From assembly GCA_026018925.1 (NCBI GenBank), contig JAKSZU010000005.1, positions 81,384,398 through 81,448,397 of the forward strand: 64,000 nucleotides of DNA, in the 5' to 3' direction. Position numbers and translations under genes: made by a program. This stretch comes from Tupaia tana. Taxonomy: Eukaryota > Chordata > Mammalia > Scandentia > Tupaiidae. Below, in pieces: positions 1 through 11,121 of this stretch. The stretch's first letter is position 1. Each line of letters opens with the position of its first letter. Below the pieces are notes generated by a model, which was given only the letters and a program-made list of their open reading frames with translations, had not been told where the DNA came from and made no database searches.

Positions 1-195
1 AAGTCACAAGCTTCTCAAAATCCTAGAGGTAGTTGCTGAAGTTCTTTTGATTTTGCCCTATCTTCTAATTAACCAGTTTACTATGTTTTTCTAATTAACA
101 AACTGACTATATTTTTAATGTTCATATTTTCTTTACATTTCAAAACCTGATTATTTCATAAAAGTTTTTTGCTGTTCTTGTTTTGTTTTTAAATT

Positions 196-415
196 TGCTA
201 TAGGGCAAGTATGCTCACCAGAGAGGGAGAGAGAGAGAGAAAGTGAGAAAGCTCTGCCTAGAGAAAATGGCCACACCAAAATCCCTTCTCCTCCACTTTC
301 CTCTTCAGATTTTGAGCATGAAGGCACACAGTTCCAGCATATTTTTCAAGCTTCCAGGTCTGGGGCACAGTGGTCATGTGAGATCTAGTTTCTTTGACCA
401 CTATGCCACTAAGTG
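196..415 (-). mobile_element. tRNA-derived SINE, long form, old copy
   Basis: Antisense copy. It starts with the reversed tail (gctatagggc), then a GAGA tract, the conserved core atcccttctcctcc, and ends in a decayed tRNA-like head (ccactatgccacta). The head is too diverged for a good B box. No clear target-site duplication. Confidence 0.8.
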
Positions 416-562
416 GCACGAAAAGTTCTATTTTTAATGTATTCTTTTCATACCAATGTATTATATCTTTAACATTCCATTTGTTTTATAATTCTATTAT
501 TTCCTGTTATTTTTATTTATTTGTATCTCTTTAATTGTTTAGTCAATGAAAAGTGAACATAA

Positions 563-807
563 GGGACAGAACAGTAGTGTGGTAGGTAAGGCAGCAGGAC
601 CCCATATGGCCAACTGTGCTGTTCAAGTACCAGACCCTGCTGCTTGAAAACATACTGACGTCATATGCTTGTGTACCTGAAATCTGGAAAGGAGGGGGAA
701 ATGGAGGAGAAGCGATTGCTGCATCACGATTCCCATTTCTCAATGACCCTTTCTTCCTTTCTCTGGGGTGTACATGTGCACTGTGGCAATTTTCAAAAAA
801 AAAATAA
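563..807 (+). mobile_element. tRNA-derived SINE, long form, old copy
   Basis: Sense copy beginning gggacagaacagtagtgtgg, with B-box-like gttcaagtacc, the core ggaggagaag and a poly(A) end. The sequences aagtgaacat before it and aagtgaatat after it may be a one-mismatch target-site duplication. Confidence 0.8.
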
Positions 808-1108
808 GAAGTGAATATCTATTTGGAAGTTCTATTTTGCACTGTTTGATTTGTTTTCTATGTATTTAGGTGCTAATTATACCATTTAAGATGACTAACT
901 CTTCCATAATTTTTATGTGTTTTACCATTTTTTCTTTGTTCAGCTTTATCTTACATATATTTGCATGCAAAATTTTGTCCTTTGCAAGAGTTTAGCCAGG
1001 TATCTAAGGATATACATTAATTGGGACACATATTATTTATTTAAAAATTAATATATTTTCTTCTACCAAAGATATAATATAATTTACTTGTGTGAGATTT
1101 CAATCTCA
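808..1108. other. AT-rich DNA, nothing recognised
   Basis: No repeat family, RNA or coding signature could be recognised. Confidence 0.5.
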
Positions 1109-1120
1109 AGGATGCTTTTT

Positions 1121-1289
1121 AAAAATTTTATTTGTTCATTCATTTTATTTTTAATTTGATCAAAGAGAGATAGAGAAAGAGAGAGAAAGAAAGTGAGAAA
1201 GCAAGCCACCAGGTCCGGGACTTGAACCGTTCTCGGCCATGTGGGAGTGTCCAGCACCTTAACCACCACGCCACCTGCTGGTCCCTTAG
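1121..1289 (-). mobile_element. tRNA-derived SINE, short form
   Basis: Antisense short-form copy: reversed tail atttgatcaaag, GA-rich tract, then straight into the tRNA-like head (ccaggtccgggacttgaacc). The roughly 100-bp middle body of the long form is absent. ggatgctttt flanks both sides (from 1110 and from 1290) as target-site duplication. Confidence 0.85.
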
Positions 1290-1302
1290 GGATGCTTTTT
1301 TG

Positions 1303-1512
1303 TATAAGTTTTATTTATTTCTTCCATGAGAAAGAACAGTATCCCAACAGGGTCTCCATGCTGCAATCCTACTCTAAGTCTTGCCCAATCAGGATTATAG
1401 GCACACATATAAGCATCACACACAGACTTCAGGGTGTGATCCTGGGATCATCCTATATGGCTTTAGCATCTTAGAGGTTTGTATTTCTACTGAGCAACTC
1501 TGTCTGACCCCT
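1303..1512 (-). mobile_element. very degraded SINE, probably long form
   Basis: Only landmarks survive: catgctgcaatcc, gatcctgggatc and a terminal gcaactctgtctgaccc resembling the reversed head. It directly follows a better-preserved short-form copy. It could be chance similarity. Confidence 0.4.
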
Positions 1513-1792
1513 CAGATGGATTACTTTTCTTCTATCTCAACACTTGGAAGATAGCAGTTTTCATGGCTACAGTCCTGAGCTAGTGTCTTCTCCCATTTAC
1601 CCCATTCTCACTTTTTTTCACATGGAGAAGGATATGGTTCAGTTCCTCAATATCATGTACAGGGTATATTAGTTGCAGCTCTTGAACATACATGACATAA
1701 ATCAAATAAATCTTATGTCAAGGTGACTTCAAAACTCTAATATTTAATTCTAGTGACCTATGTCTTAAAAATTATGTATATTTTCTTTTATA

Positions 1793-1945
1793 TATATATG
1801 TGTGTGTGTGTGTGTATATATATATAATATTTTTATTTATATATAAAATATATTATATTTGTTTGTTATTATATATATTATATATACACACACACACACA
1901 CATATATATACATATATATCTATATATATTATATATTATATTTGT
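1793..1945. repeat. compound (TA)n/(TG)n/(CA)n microsatellite
   Basis: Alternating AT, GT and CA dinucleotide runs with short TA-rich interruptions, able to form hairpins. Apparent short ORFs here are low-complexity artefacts. Confidence 0.9.
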
Positions 1946-1954
1946 TTGTTGTTT

Positions 1955-2030
1955 TTTCCCCTTGCTTCCGTTTCTTTTACCCTCTGGCATTTCCCACCCT
2001 CCTTTCACACTGTCTCTGGTATCCACAGAC
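1955..2030 (-). mobile_element. L1 3' UTR fragment, antisense
   Basis: catttcccaccctcctttc and ctctggtatccacagac are the reverse complement of the 3' UTR of the L1 at 22040-22110 (gtgggaagagggtgggtgaagg region). It abuts a sense L1 fragment. Confidence 0.55.
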
Positions 2031-2256
2031 ATGGAACCAACACAATGTCCATGAACAGATGAACGGATTGAAAAATTATGGCACATGTGAACCACAGAAT
2101 ACTACTGAGCAAAAAGACACAATGAGACCTGTCATTTGACAGAAAATAGACAAATATGGAAGATTTACTGCTAAGCAGAGTAAGCCAGACTGTGAAAGAG
2201 AGGCATCGTATATCCCCACTTCATATATATATGAAGTTATATATATGTATATAAAT

Positions 2257-2288
<32 letters not shown>

Positions 2289-2345
2289 GAAGTGGGGATG
2301 TACAATGCCTCATATATACACACACATACACACACTGAATTTCTG
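2031..2345 (+). mobile_element. L1 ORF2 3' end / 3' UTR fragment
   Basis: Matches the C-terminal ORF2 coding region seen at 21830-22020: gaacggattgaaaaa, atactactgagc, atggaagatttactgct and the junction into the 3' UTR. Reading frames are broken. A (CA)n tract and an inverted repeat lie in its distal half. Confidence 0.8.
2201..2310. repeat. inverted repeat around an (AT)n/(CA)n loop
   Basis: Arms 2201-2230 and 2281-2310 are reverse complements over 30 bases with three mismatches (core tatccccacttcatatat against atatatgaagtggggatg). The loop is an AT/CA microsatellite. The arm sequence is the L1 ORF2/3' UTR junction, so one arm is a flipped copy of the other. Confidence 0.85.
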
Positions 2346-2589
2346 CACTCTACAGCAGAAACTAAAATACTGGACTGTATTAAAATTCAGTATATTTTTA
2401 AATAGCAATCCTGTATATTTTTAGTAGAAAAGGGATATTTCTACAGTAACTCCATTTAGTATCATTGCTTAAGTCCTTGTAATATGTTCAATAATACATG
2501 TAGATGCATATCACTGCAGTGTAACAAAAGAGAATGTGCCTCATTATGCCTGAGACAGTAAAGGAAAAATTTACAAGTTACATGCTAAA

Positions 2590-2700
2590 TGGATATTTAA
2601 TAATTTTTTATTTACCTTTTATCATTGTGCATTCTTACAGTGTACATAGTGATTTTCCCAGCATGAATACAGTGCATATTAGTCTTTAACTGCTGATTTA
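2590..2700 (-). mobile_element. L1 3'-terminal fragment, antisense
   Basis: Contains ttatttaccttttatcattg and ttcccagcatgaatacagtg, resembling the reversed 3' end of local L1s. Old and short. Confidence 0.5.
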
Positions 2701-3235
2701 ATAGGGTTAGATCATGCCAGAAAAAGGGGATAGAAAGTGAACTAGCGTAACAACAAAAAGAAATTTATTTAACAAAGCGAACAATTAAAACTTTCTAAAG
2801 TTAAAAATCTATATGAGGAAGTCTTATTAATATAAACTATGACATTCAATATTAACTTATTATTCACCAATTTTTTTGTATTCTGATTTTTCTAAACACT
2901 TTTAAATATGGGATGCATTTTCACCATTATTACCTATCAAACCCTAATCATGCCTCACAAATTTCACCTTTGGGATTAAGCCTTAATTCATCCCCTCATC
3001 TTATTCTTTTGCCTCTGCTCATGTCCTTTAATATTTCTGCATGATGTCCTTATTTCCTGTTGCGAGGGAAGCATTGCTGTAGTTTACCTCATTTGATAGA
3101 AAACTGAGAATAAAATAATTATGAATCCTTTTTATTTTTCAAAGAAAAAATATGTATTGTCTCTCCATCAGTGCAGAGTGAAAATTGGAACTGACTTTCC
3201 TTAGTACCTGTGATATTCATTCTTGTATCATTCTG
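2701..3235. other. no recognised content
   Basis: AT-rich sequence with no repeat, RNA or coding signature that I can name. Confidence 0.5.
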
Positions 3236-3345
3236 CTTGAGGACAGAGGGCATATCTTACTCATATTTTTATTGGGCACAGCTCCTAATATGAGGAGTCT
3301 CAAATAGATCCAGAGTTCATTAAATGCTTGTTGAATTTAATTGCT
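3236..3345 (+). mobile_element. L2-like ancient LINE fragment
   Basis: The run gaggacagagggcatatctt ... gcacagctcc ... ttaaatgcttgttgaattt follows the typical L2 3' end (gaggacaggg ... cctggcacatag ... aataaatgcttgttgaat). Diverged, as expected for a repeat shared by all placental mammals. Confidence 0.5.
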
Positions 3346-4654
3346 TCAGTTCTTTTCTAATCCACTCCCTACTTCAATGCCTAAAGAAGAATTGCATTTT
3401 CCAGTCTGGCACATTTGGCTTTCCTACAAAAAGTAGTAGCAATTGCCATTCCTCTAGGAAGACATGAATAATGACTTCAATTTTATGACTATCAATAGTA
3501 GAACACTAGTGACCAAGAGACTAATACAGAGTAGAAATTTGAAGAAGACTGAGAATTTGTCTCTATTTTCCATGTTAACATTATTCTTGGAAAGAGAAAG
3601 GAAAAGTGATTTCCTTCTTTTTAGACACTATTCCCATAGGGGAATCAGAATGTACCTGGTATACTGTCAATCATTAACTCTTTTGAAAAAAGATGCTACA
3701 GTTTTTCTGGATTAAGATGCTTCACTAACCAAAACAGAGAATACAAATATACCTATTATATTATCACTACTATGACTACTATTATTAATGCATCAATAGC
3801 AACATAGTGCCTCACTATTTAGTAAAGCAAAAATTTAGCAAACAGGGAATAGGCTTAGAACTGTACCCTTGAGCTCCCATGAAAAGCTATGCCTCCAAAA
3901 CAGCAGTTACGTGAAATAAGCTCATCAGTTAGTTGAGGGAACTTTATAAAGTGTCATTTAGCAAGGAGATTCAAAAGAAAATTATCTTCAGATCTCATTA
4001 AAAAGGATGACTCAGTTGTTCTTATTCATGTCATAACATTTACACTTAAATTTATGCTATTTATTCTCAACAAATTAAAGATGACCTTGCTTAGACTAAA
4101 TTATTAAAGACGTCAATTAGTTAATATCAAAATTTTAAAGGTCCTTATCGGATCAAGTCCTATATAATTCAAAGTGGAATATACATAGTCTAGTACCAAT
4201 TGTTAATGTTTAGACAAATGATCATGTTGATTTCTCTATAAAACATAAAATTAGAAGAAAACAATACAAAGGAAAACCCATGGAGTTATCCACTAGACAG
4301 TGAGGGTCAATATACAATGAAGACATTTTTTATAAGTTGAAGCTTATTATTTATGAGATAAGTACTACTTTCATTAGTATTTAAAGATAGCACCAGAGAT
4401 TTGAATAAATAAAAGGAAATTTACTGTCATAAATAAATCAGAAAGAAACTTATTGAGACACATCCATTTACATGTTTCAACTGTTCCTTGCCTCTGAGGG
4501 ATGCAGTTTATTGTAAAGATAGTCCCTGATCAATTCCTGACCACTGTATTACATTAGATAACACAGATTAAAGTAAAAACAAATCCTACACATTGAATAT
4601 CTAAGTACAACTTGTATTTGTCCTATGACTAAATGGACACAAAATGAAAAATTA
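3346..4654. other. no recognised content
   Basis: AT-rich single-copy-looking sequence. An 83-codon open frame at 3464-3715 has no recognisable domain and no flanking splice or promoter evidence. Confidence 0.5.
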
Positions 4655-4795
4655 TTTGCTGATGATAATATATATGGGAATATCTCTGTTTTGACTAATA
4701 TATAGTATATTAATGCTGGGAAAATTCATTTTGTATGTCATAAATATGTGCAGTGATTAAATGTAAAAAAAAGAAAAATTAAAGAAAAAAAAGAG
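4655..4795 (+). mobile_element. L1 3'-terminal fragment
   Basis: gctgatgataatatatatg, gggaaaattcattttg and gtgattaaatgtaaaaaa align with the 3' UTR end of the L1 at 22180-22300 (gttgaagataac ... gattgaatgtataaaa), then A-rich sequence. Confidence 0.6.
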
Positions 4796-5012
4796 AAAAA
4801 TAATAGATTAAAATAAAAGTAAAGACTGTAAGTCAGATGATATTCCAAACTGTGGTTGAAATATTTTAAGTGCCAGTTAAGAAATTCTATCATATTTTCC
4901 CTATAGTACATGCTGTGAAGACAATTTTAGTAATTTTGCCTGTTATGGAAACATACTTTCCTGTATCTCTTGGTGTTTTTCCACCATTCACTCACTTGAT
5001 CATTGGCTATTA

Positions 5013-5205
5013 CTATAGTTCCCTCTTATTTAGGATTTTGCTTTCTGAAGTTTCAGTTACCTGCAGTCAGCCATGGTTTGAGTAGTAAGTGAAAAAATTC
5101 TATAAATAATAATGCGTCAAGTCTCACAGTATTTTGAGTAGTACAATGGAATCGTGAACTGTTCTGCTTTGCCTCACCCAGGCCAGTCTTGGTTTCTACC
5201 TGTGG
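5013..5205 (+). mobile_element. Tigger-type DNA transposon fragment
   Basis: tagttccctcttatttagg, gtttcagttacctgcagtca and ttttgagtagtacaatgg follow in order the decayed terminal region of a Tigger-superfamily (TcMar) element known from mammals. Exact family and ends are not resolvable by eye. Confidence 0.55.
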
Positions 5206-6220
5206 CCCAAGAATAACTGTTAGTAGCACATGTTTTCTTTAAAATTTTCTATTTGATATGATAAATTAAACAATGACAATAAATAAAAAGATATTGAAGT
5301 CATAGTAATATTTAGTATTCATCAGAATTTGCCTAAATTTAATTTTCTATAATCTCATTATTCATAGGTACACAATGACATAAGATAATTTAAAAAATAT
5401 TAGTAAACAATTTTTAATTTGCATAATATGAATCTATGAAAATAATTATAGGCTTTTACTTCGTAATTCCAACTCACAAATCTTACACTGTGTAGTATGT
5501 AAAATCATTAAAAATATTTTTAAAAGCCCTTAATTTATAGAATACTCTCTTTTGTATTTTTTTAGAACTTATTTCACTATAAAGGCTAATATAGAATATA
5601 TGACCGATAAAAATGTTGCTAAATAAAATAGTAAGTTGAACCATTTCCTTTAATAACTATTATTATATTTACTTTGCATAATTTTTAACTAGCAATAAAA
5701 GTGGAAATTATAGAGATAAAAACATTTGAAATTCAACTTCAATTGCATTGTTAAATTAAAAAAATAATGATCTAATAGAGGAAATATAGTCTTGTTGATC
5801 CCATCTCAATAACTTTGGATGATAATCATTACATAGCACATATTCCTGAAGACAAATAATTCTATTACCTCTTCTGACATTAATGTTATCTATCAGCACA
5901 GCATCCTATACATCATTTTTGACCAAAATTCTTATCACACAGAAAAGGAGATGTGATAATGAGATTATAGAAATCTGATTTTCTTGTATCTCTATGTTGT
6001 AAATAACATAAAAGTTACCACACTAATATAAAATGGATCCATCTTTGAAAGACTCAGTCAAGACACTTTACTGTGGTGGCCTTCCCATCCAGAATGTGGC
6101 ATGTATCTGAAATCAGAGATAATCAGAAAGTATTTTGTTAGGTTGAGCTAGTATGCACAGGTCTTAAAATTAAGCTGTGGTATTTAAAATATCTCTTCTC
6201 GCTCTCACAGGTAATGGTTA
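5206..6220. other. no recognised content
   Basis: Very AT-rich sequence without long open frames. Confidence 0.5.
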
Positions 6221-6224
6221 TTTT

Positions 6225-6305
6225 TAAAATTATTGTTTATTATTATGATTTATACATTCAATCATTATACATTATTTAGATTGTAAAGAGATTTCTCATT
6301 CTATG
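6225..6305 (-). mobile_element. L1 3'-terminal fragment, antisense
   Basis: tatacattcaatcattatac resembles the reverse complement of the L1 3' end (gattgaatgtataaaa). Short and old. Confidence 0.5.
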
Positions 6306-6825
6306 ACCTTAACCTATTTTTTTAAGAGATATTCACTTCTGAGGATGGTATTGGAAAGATTATGGGAAGTTACACAACGATGGTAGCAATGGTATTAAAC
6401 TAGTAACTTTGAATACTTCTGGATTAGTACTGTATTGTTTGAGGTAATTGATTCTGATTACTACAAGGGCATTGATAGCTGTTATACACTGAGAGCACGG
6501 AAGACTAAATGTGAAACCAAAGAGAGTCATTATTAGTATCTCCACATCTGATGATAACTAGCAGTGAGAAACTAATCACAAAACTGTAAAGCAAAGCAAC
6601 CAAAAAGCATGCCAAGGGGGATAGTCTGGATTATCCTGTCAGGCAAACAGCCAAGACTAGGCAAAAATATTGAGCACGTGACTTTAAAGTTGCAGTAAAG
6701 AGATTATTAATCTTAATTGTAGTCTGAGGACCACCTACATCAATGGAGACAGTAATTTGTGTTACTAGCTCTCTCACATTGGTTCAGAAAACTCAGGAAT
6801 AACCACCACTTTGAAAAAAAAAATC
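6306..6825. other. no recognised content
   Basis: No repeat or gene recognised. Confidence 0.5.
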
Positions 6826-7054
6826 TTTATTTTAGTTTTTCTATAGGCTCCTGTATTTGCCAGAGAGAGAAAGAGATAATCAAACCCCCTCCCAATCCCT
6901 TCTCCTCTATACTCCTTTTGAGATTTTAGGCATACAAAACTGCATAGAATTTTAGGCATACAAAACTGCACAGAATTATTTGCAAGCTGCTCAAATCTGG
7001 AACTCAAATCTCACTGATTGCCATCTGGGATCCAGCCCCTCCACACCACCTGCT
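6826..7054 (-). mobile_element. tRNA-derived SINE, long form, old copy
   Basis: Antisense copy with atcccttctcctc and a terminal accacctgctag. It contains an imperfect direct duplication of about 26 bp (attttaggcatacaaaactg twice, near 6922 and 6949), one base different. Confidence 0.8.
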
Positions 7055-7071
7055 AGCCTGAGGAAAATCTT

Positions 7072-7344
7072 TTTTTTTTTTCCTTAAGAGGTTTTTGCAT
7101 TAGAGTGCTAGTACTCACCAGAGAGAGAGAGAGAGAAGGAGAGAGAGAGAGAGACGAAGACAAAGACCGTGAGAGGGAAAAGTGAGAAACCACCCCTCAG
7201 AGGTAATGGTCACATTGCAATCCCTTCTCTTTCATTTTCCTTCCGGGATCTTGGACATGCACACAGAAAAGCCTGGGTCTGGGACTTGAACCATAGTCAG
7301 CTATGTGGGAGCCCAGTAACATAACTGCTATGCCATCTGCTGGC
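7072..7344 (-). mobile_element. tRNA-derived SINE, long form
   Basis: Antisense copy with GA tract, atcccttctctttcatttt, B-box complement gggacttgaacc and ccatctgctggcc at its 5' end. cctgaggaaaatctttt precedes and cctgaggaaaactttt follows, an almost perfect target-site duplication. It landed next to the older SINE at 6826-7054. Confidence 0.9.
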
Positions 7345-7362
7345 CCTGAGGAAAACTTTTTA

Positions 7363-8882
7363 ACAGTTGACATTTTCCTTTAGAAAAGAAAATATCATTA
7401 TTCTCTTAGGAAAAAAAGATGATAGCTAGATGTTGTAGTTTGGAATCTATTTAGAAGGAAGAGCAAGAAAAGGTCTATTAAGTACATAAGATACAATACA
7501 CTGGACACAAACCTTGCATTCTTCATTTTTCCTATCTGCTGTTTTCTCTCTGTTGATCAACAGTGCACCATGTCAGGCCACTGTTCACTTTGCAAACTGA
7601 GATAAAAAACAGGTTGGCAAACATGGATGGCAGATATATAACTTTGCTATCCTATTCTCTGTATGGGAAACCACAAATGTTTCAGAATTACTAGTACTAT
7701 TCCTGCAAAGTAAACTTCAATAACATACTGGTGGAAACAGATATATTATCTTCATTGGAATAACTAGGTCTGTTAGCTAAGTTCTGAATTATTTCCCACA
7801 AAGATAAGAATCAAGCCATGCACAGTGATAATTGACTTGACAATACATTCTTTACTGACTGATTTTCCTTCACCGTCTAACTTTACATTTCTTTGCTGGC
7901 TTTCGTATTTTTAAATAAAACACTTGAAACTGACCTCTTGTTTTGAGTTATGCTTCTTTGGGAATCCAAATCAATATATGACATCCTGTATCCTGAGTAG
8001 CTTCTAAAGACTACATACAACCAATGAGTATGGTAGAATTAAGGAAATGTGAAGAGTCAAAAATAGAAAATAGGAAATGGGAGAGAACTTCAAAGAGATA
8101 ATCTCTTTGCTTTATCTCTTCCACACACAGATTGAGGATGTATTTCCTTTCAGTCATATTGTAGAACTCTCATATGGCAACCAAACATATTTGCTTTGCA
8201 TGGTTAACTTCCCAGTGGAAACCAACATTGAATTGTATCCCATCACAACACTTAATAGGTGTTTATGACTGATATTCTCTTTTCTTTCTCTTGCAGCTAG
8301 GAGTTAAATCTCTGGGAGAAATGTGTAATATTTAAAAAACTTCGTCCAACTTCAGCTTTCATTTAAGAGTATCACTGGAAGAATTGTAGGTTTGTGTCCT
8401 AGGCTAGAATTAATAATCTACAGTTTGGTATTCAGATGGACCATTTGAGATATCATTACAATAGATGACATGACCACAGTATTACAGGAACTTGAATCTT
8501 ACATTACAGAGATGATTCAGGTAAAAAGTCTGGTAACACATGGTTAATATACACAGGAAGACTACTTTTCTATGACTAGCTTTAAATATGACCTGAGGCA
8601 CATGATGAGTAAAGCATTGTATAAAGTCAAATGAGTTCTCATAGTATATGAACTTACAATAATATTCTACATGATAAAAGGTTTGCAGTTTGCCTTAAAA
8701 AATGAGTTAGCATATTAAAAAAAGACCATCTTATCTAGTTTGTTGTGTTTTGTGCTTGAAATAATAAAAATTCATTTTAGCATGTCTAAACTTTTGAAAA
8801 ATGCCAAGTGTTATTTGTCTTATGAATAGAAAAGAGCCATTGAATCTTTTTAGATATCATATCAACTTATAAAGTAATTTTG
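7363..8882. other. no recognised content
   Basis: AT-rich. The 63-codon frame at 8077-8268 is unsupported by any domain, splice site or promoter evidence. Confidence 0.5.
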
Positions 8883-8896
8883 TGTTATCAGTTTTT

Positions 8897-9161
8897 TTTT
8901 GGGGGGGTGCAGGTTTTTTCACTATAGGGCGCATGCGCTTGCCAGACAGACAGAGAGAAACAGAGAGACAGAAAGCGAGAAATCACCCCCCCGGTGGGAT
9001 GGTCACGCTGCAATCCCTTCTCCTCCATTCTCCTCTCGGGATCTTGGGGACACGCGCACATGCGCCCGGCTTGAGTTTTAAGCCACCAGGTCTGGGACAC
9101 GAACCGTGGTCGACTACGTGGGAGTCCAGCGACATAGCCATTACGCTAACTGCTGGTTCCC
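8897..9161 (-). mobile_element. young tRNA-derived SINE, long form
   Basis: CpG-rich antisense copy (ggcgcatgcgc, cacgcgcacatgcgcccg) with full-length head. Exact 14-bp duplication tgttatcagttttt at 8883-8896 and 9162-9175. Confidence 0.95.
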
Positions 9162-9273
9162 TGTTATCAGTTTTTCACTCAATCTGCAGTTACTGAGTAT
9201 TAGGTGGCTTATTGAGTATTTCTATTCATAAACTATTTTAAATTATCAAAATGTTTAAAAATATATTAGTCTT

Positions 9274-9533
9274 GGGACCAGCAGTTAGTGTAATGGCTAT
9301 GTCGCTGGACTCCCACGTAGTTGACTGCGGTTCGCGTCCCGGACCCGGTGGCTTAAACTCACGCCGGGCGCGTGTGCGTGCGTGCCCAAGATCCCAAGAG
9401 GAGAATGGAGGAGAAGGGATTGCGGCGTGGCCATCCCCTCTGGGGGGTGAATTCTCGCTTTCTGTCTCTCTGTCTCTCTCTGTCTGTCTGGTGAGCGCAC
9501 GCGCCCTATAGCGAAAACCTCTCAAAAATATAT
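9274..9533 (+). mobile_element. young tRNA-derived SINE, long form
   Basis: Full-length sense copy from gggaccagcagttagtg to gcgaaaacctctcaaaaa. Flanked by atatattagtctt at 9261-9273 and 9534-9546. Only 100 bp from another young copy in the opposite orientation. Confidence 0.95.
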
Positions 9534-9546
9534 ATATATTAGTCTT

Positions 9547-10439
9547 TAATATATTATAAAATACTGAATAATATTTACTAAATATATATTTCAATAAATA
9601 TAAGTTAATAAATAGGTAGTAGTGAATATTTTAAGAACACAAACTTATATATACTCTATCTGTATATACACCTATTTTTCCCTTTTGCCAGAAAACTTGT
9701 AAAATAACATACAACCAGAAGTATATACCATCAAATAAAGCAATTAAAATACACATTGATGATATTGATAAGGAATATGGAATAAAGAAAAGCTAAACAT
9801 GAACAGTAAAGATATAAATAAGCATAGATTTCAAAAATGCATGGTAAAATTGGATGTATTTATGTCAATACCAACAAAACACAAAGATACTTTTCTCGGT
9901 ACTGACTCTAGAACTCTCATAAAAGTAGTTCAAGGAAACTTAAAGTAAAAATAAAACAAAATTAGAGAAAGTTGTAACATTTGTTTTGGTAGACTACTCT
10001 AACCTTTGAAGAATTTCAATAGAGATATTTTTTATAAATATCCAAACCAAAATATTCTTGATTTAACCATAAAATTGATCATTATAAATAAAATTTCAGT
10101 GATTATACTTTACAATTAAAGAAGGTTAAAGTGTTTTACATGCAGCAATATCTACTACCACACTATGCTGAGAGATAATTCCCAGAAGAGCAACTATGAT
10201 CCCTGCTAGAGAAGTTCTACATCCACCTTTTGAAAACCAAAGGGATTCTGTCTTCATGTTCTCATTTAAAATGTCATTATCAGGGGACTGAAGATAGTCA
10301 CAATCCAATAGTAAGCTCCTATGGATTTATTAAGATGGGAGCTAGACCTAAATGATAATCAGTATTTAATTAAGAGAAAAATTATGTGTATATTGATCCC
10401 AGGATGCTTTTCTTCAAAGGAAAGCTGTTAGAATACGAG
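9547..10439. other. no recognised content
   Basis: AT-rich sequence without recognised repeats or coding potential. Confidence 0.5.
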
Positions 10440-10535
10440 GTATGTTTCATGTTGGGTAAATTCTCTACACAAGCTTAATGATGTATAGCGATTGAATGTA
10501 TAAAAATAATAATAGTTATATTAAAAATAAAAATA
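10440..10535 (+). mobile_element. L1 3'-terminal fragment
   Basis: gttgggtaaattctctacac and gcgattgaatgtataaaaat match the end of the local L1 3' UTRs. Confidence 0.55.
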
Positions 10536-10867
10536 GAATAAGAGGTCCAGCTCCACTTTCCATATGAATGTAGATAGAGCATGTCTCAGAGTCAATGCAG
10601 GATGTGTGATGAAACAAGGAAGGAGGAAAATAGTTTATAAGCGTAGTGTGGTGGCAGAAACATGGATGAAGGGGGGATGTGCGTGTGTTTTAGCAGGTGA
10701 CATAAGTGGAAGAATTGAGTACAGAATAAGAAACCTAAAATGATTACTAGCTTATTCTAAAATACTAGCCAACCAAATTAATAGTAAATTATTGCTCCAG
10801 GCTTCTAGAATATCATGACTCTTGTTTGTTTTCAACACTACACAGAGATCAAGGCACTAAGATTCCT

Positions 10868-11112
10868 TTTTTTTTTTTTTCTCAAGAGATTACTTTTGCT
10901 TTAGGGTTCTTGTGCTAGCTGGAGAGACAGAGATAAAAAAAGAAAAGGGAAATCATCCCCTGAGGGGATGGTCAAGTAGTCCTCCATTCTCCCCTCTGGA
11001 GTTTAGACACACATACACGCATTCTGGAGAGTTACAAGATGCAGGGTCTAGGTCTCAAACAGTGATAAGTAAGTCACATGGAAGCACAGCACTTCAACTA
11101 CCAGCTGGCTGC
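10868..11112 (-). mobile_element. tRNA-derived SINE, long form, old copy
   Basis: Antisense with poly(T), gctttagggttcttgtgct, tcctccattctcccc and decayed head (caactaccagctggc). Target-site duplication aagattcct at 10859-10867 and 11113-11121. Confidence 0.85.
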
Positions 11113-11121
11113 AAGATTCCT

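Noticed and set aside
1793..2336. CRISPR-like regular repeats
   Set aside because: These are dinucleotide microsatellites without unique spacers, in a mammalian genome.
1955..2345. single twin-primed L1 insertion
   Set aside because: The inverted piece comes from the 3' UTR, downstream of the sense piece. Twin priming inverts upstream sequence, so separate events or a foldback are more likely.
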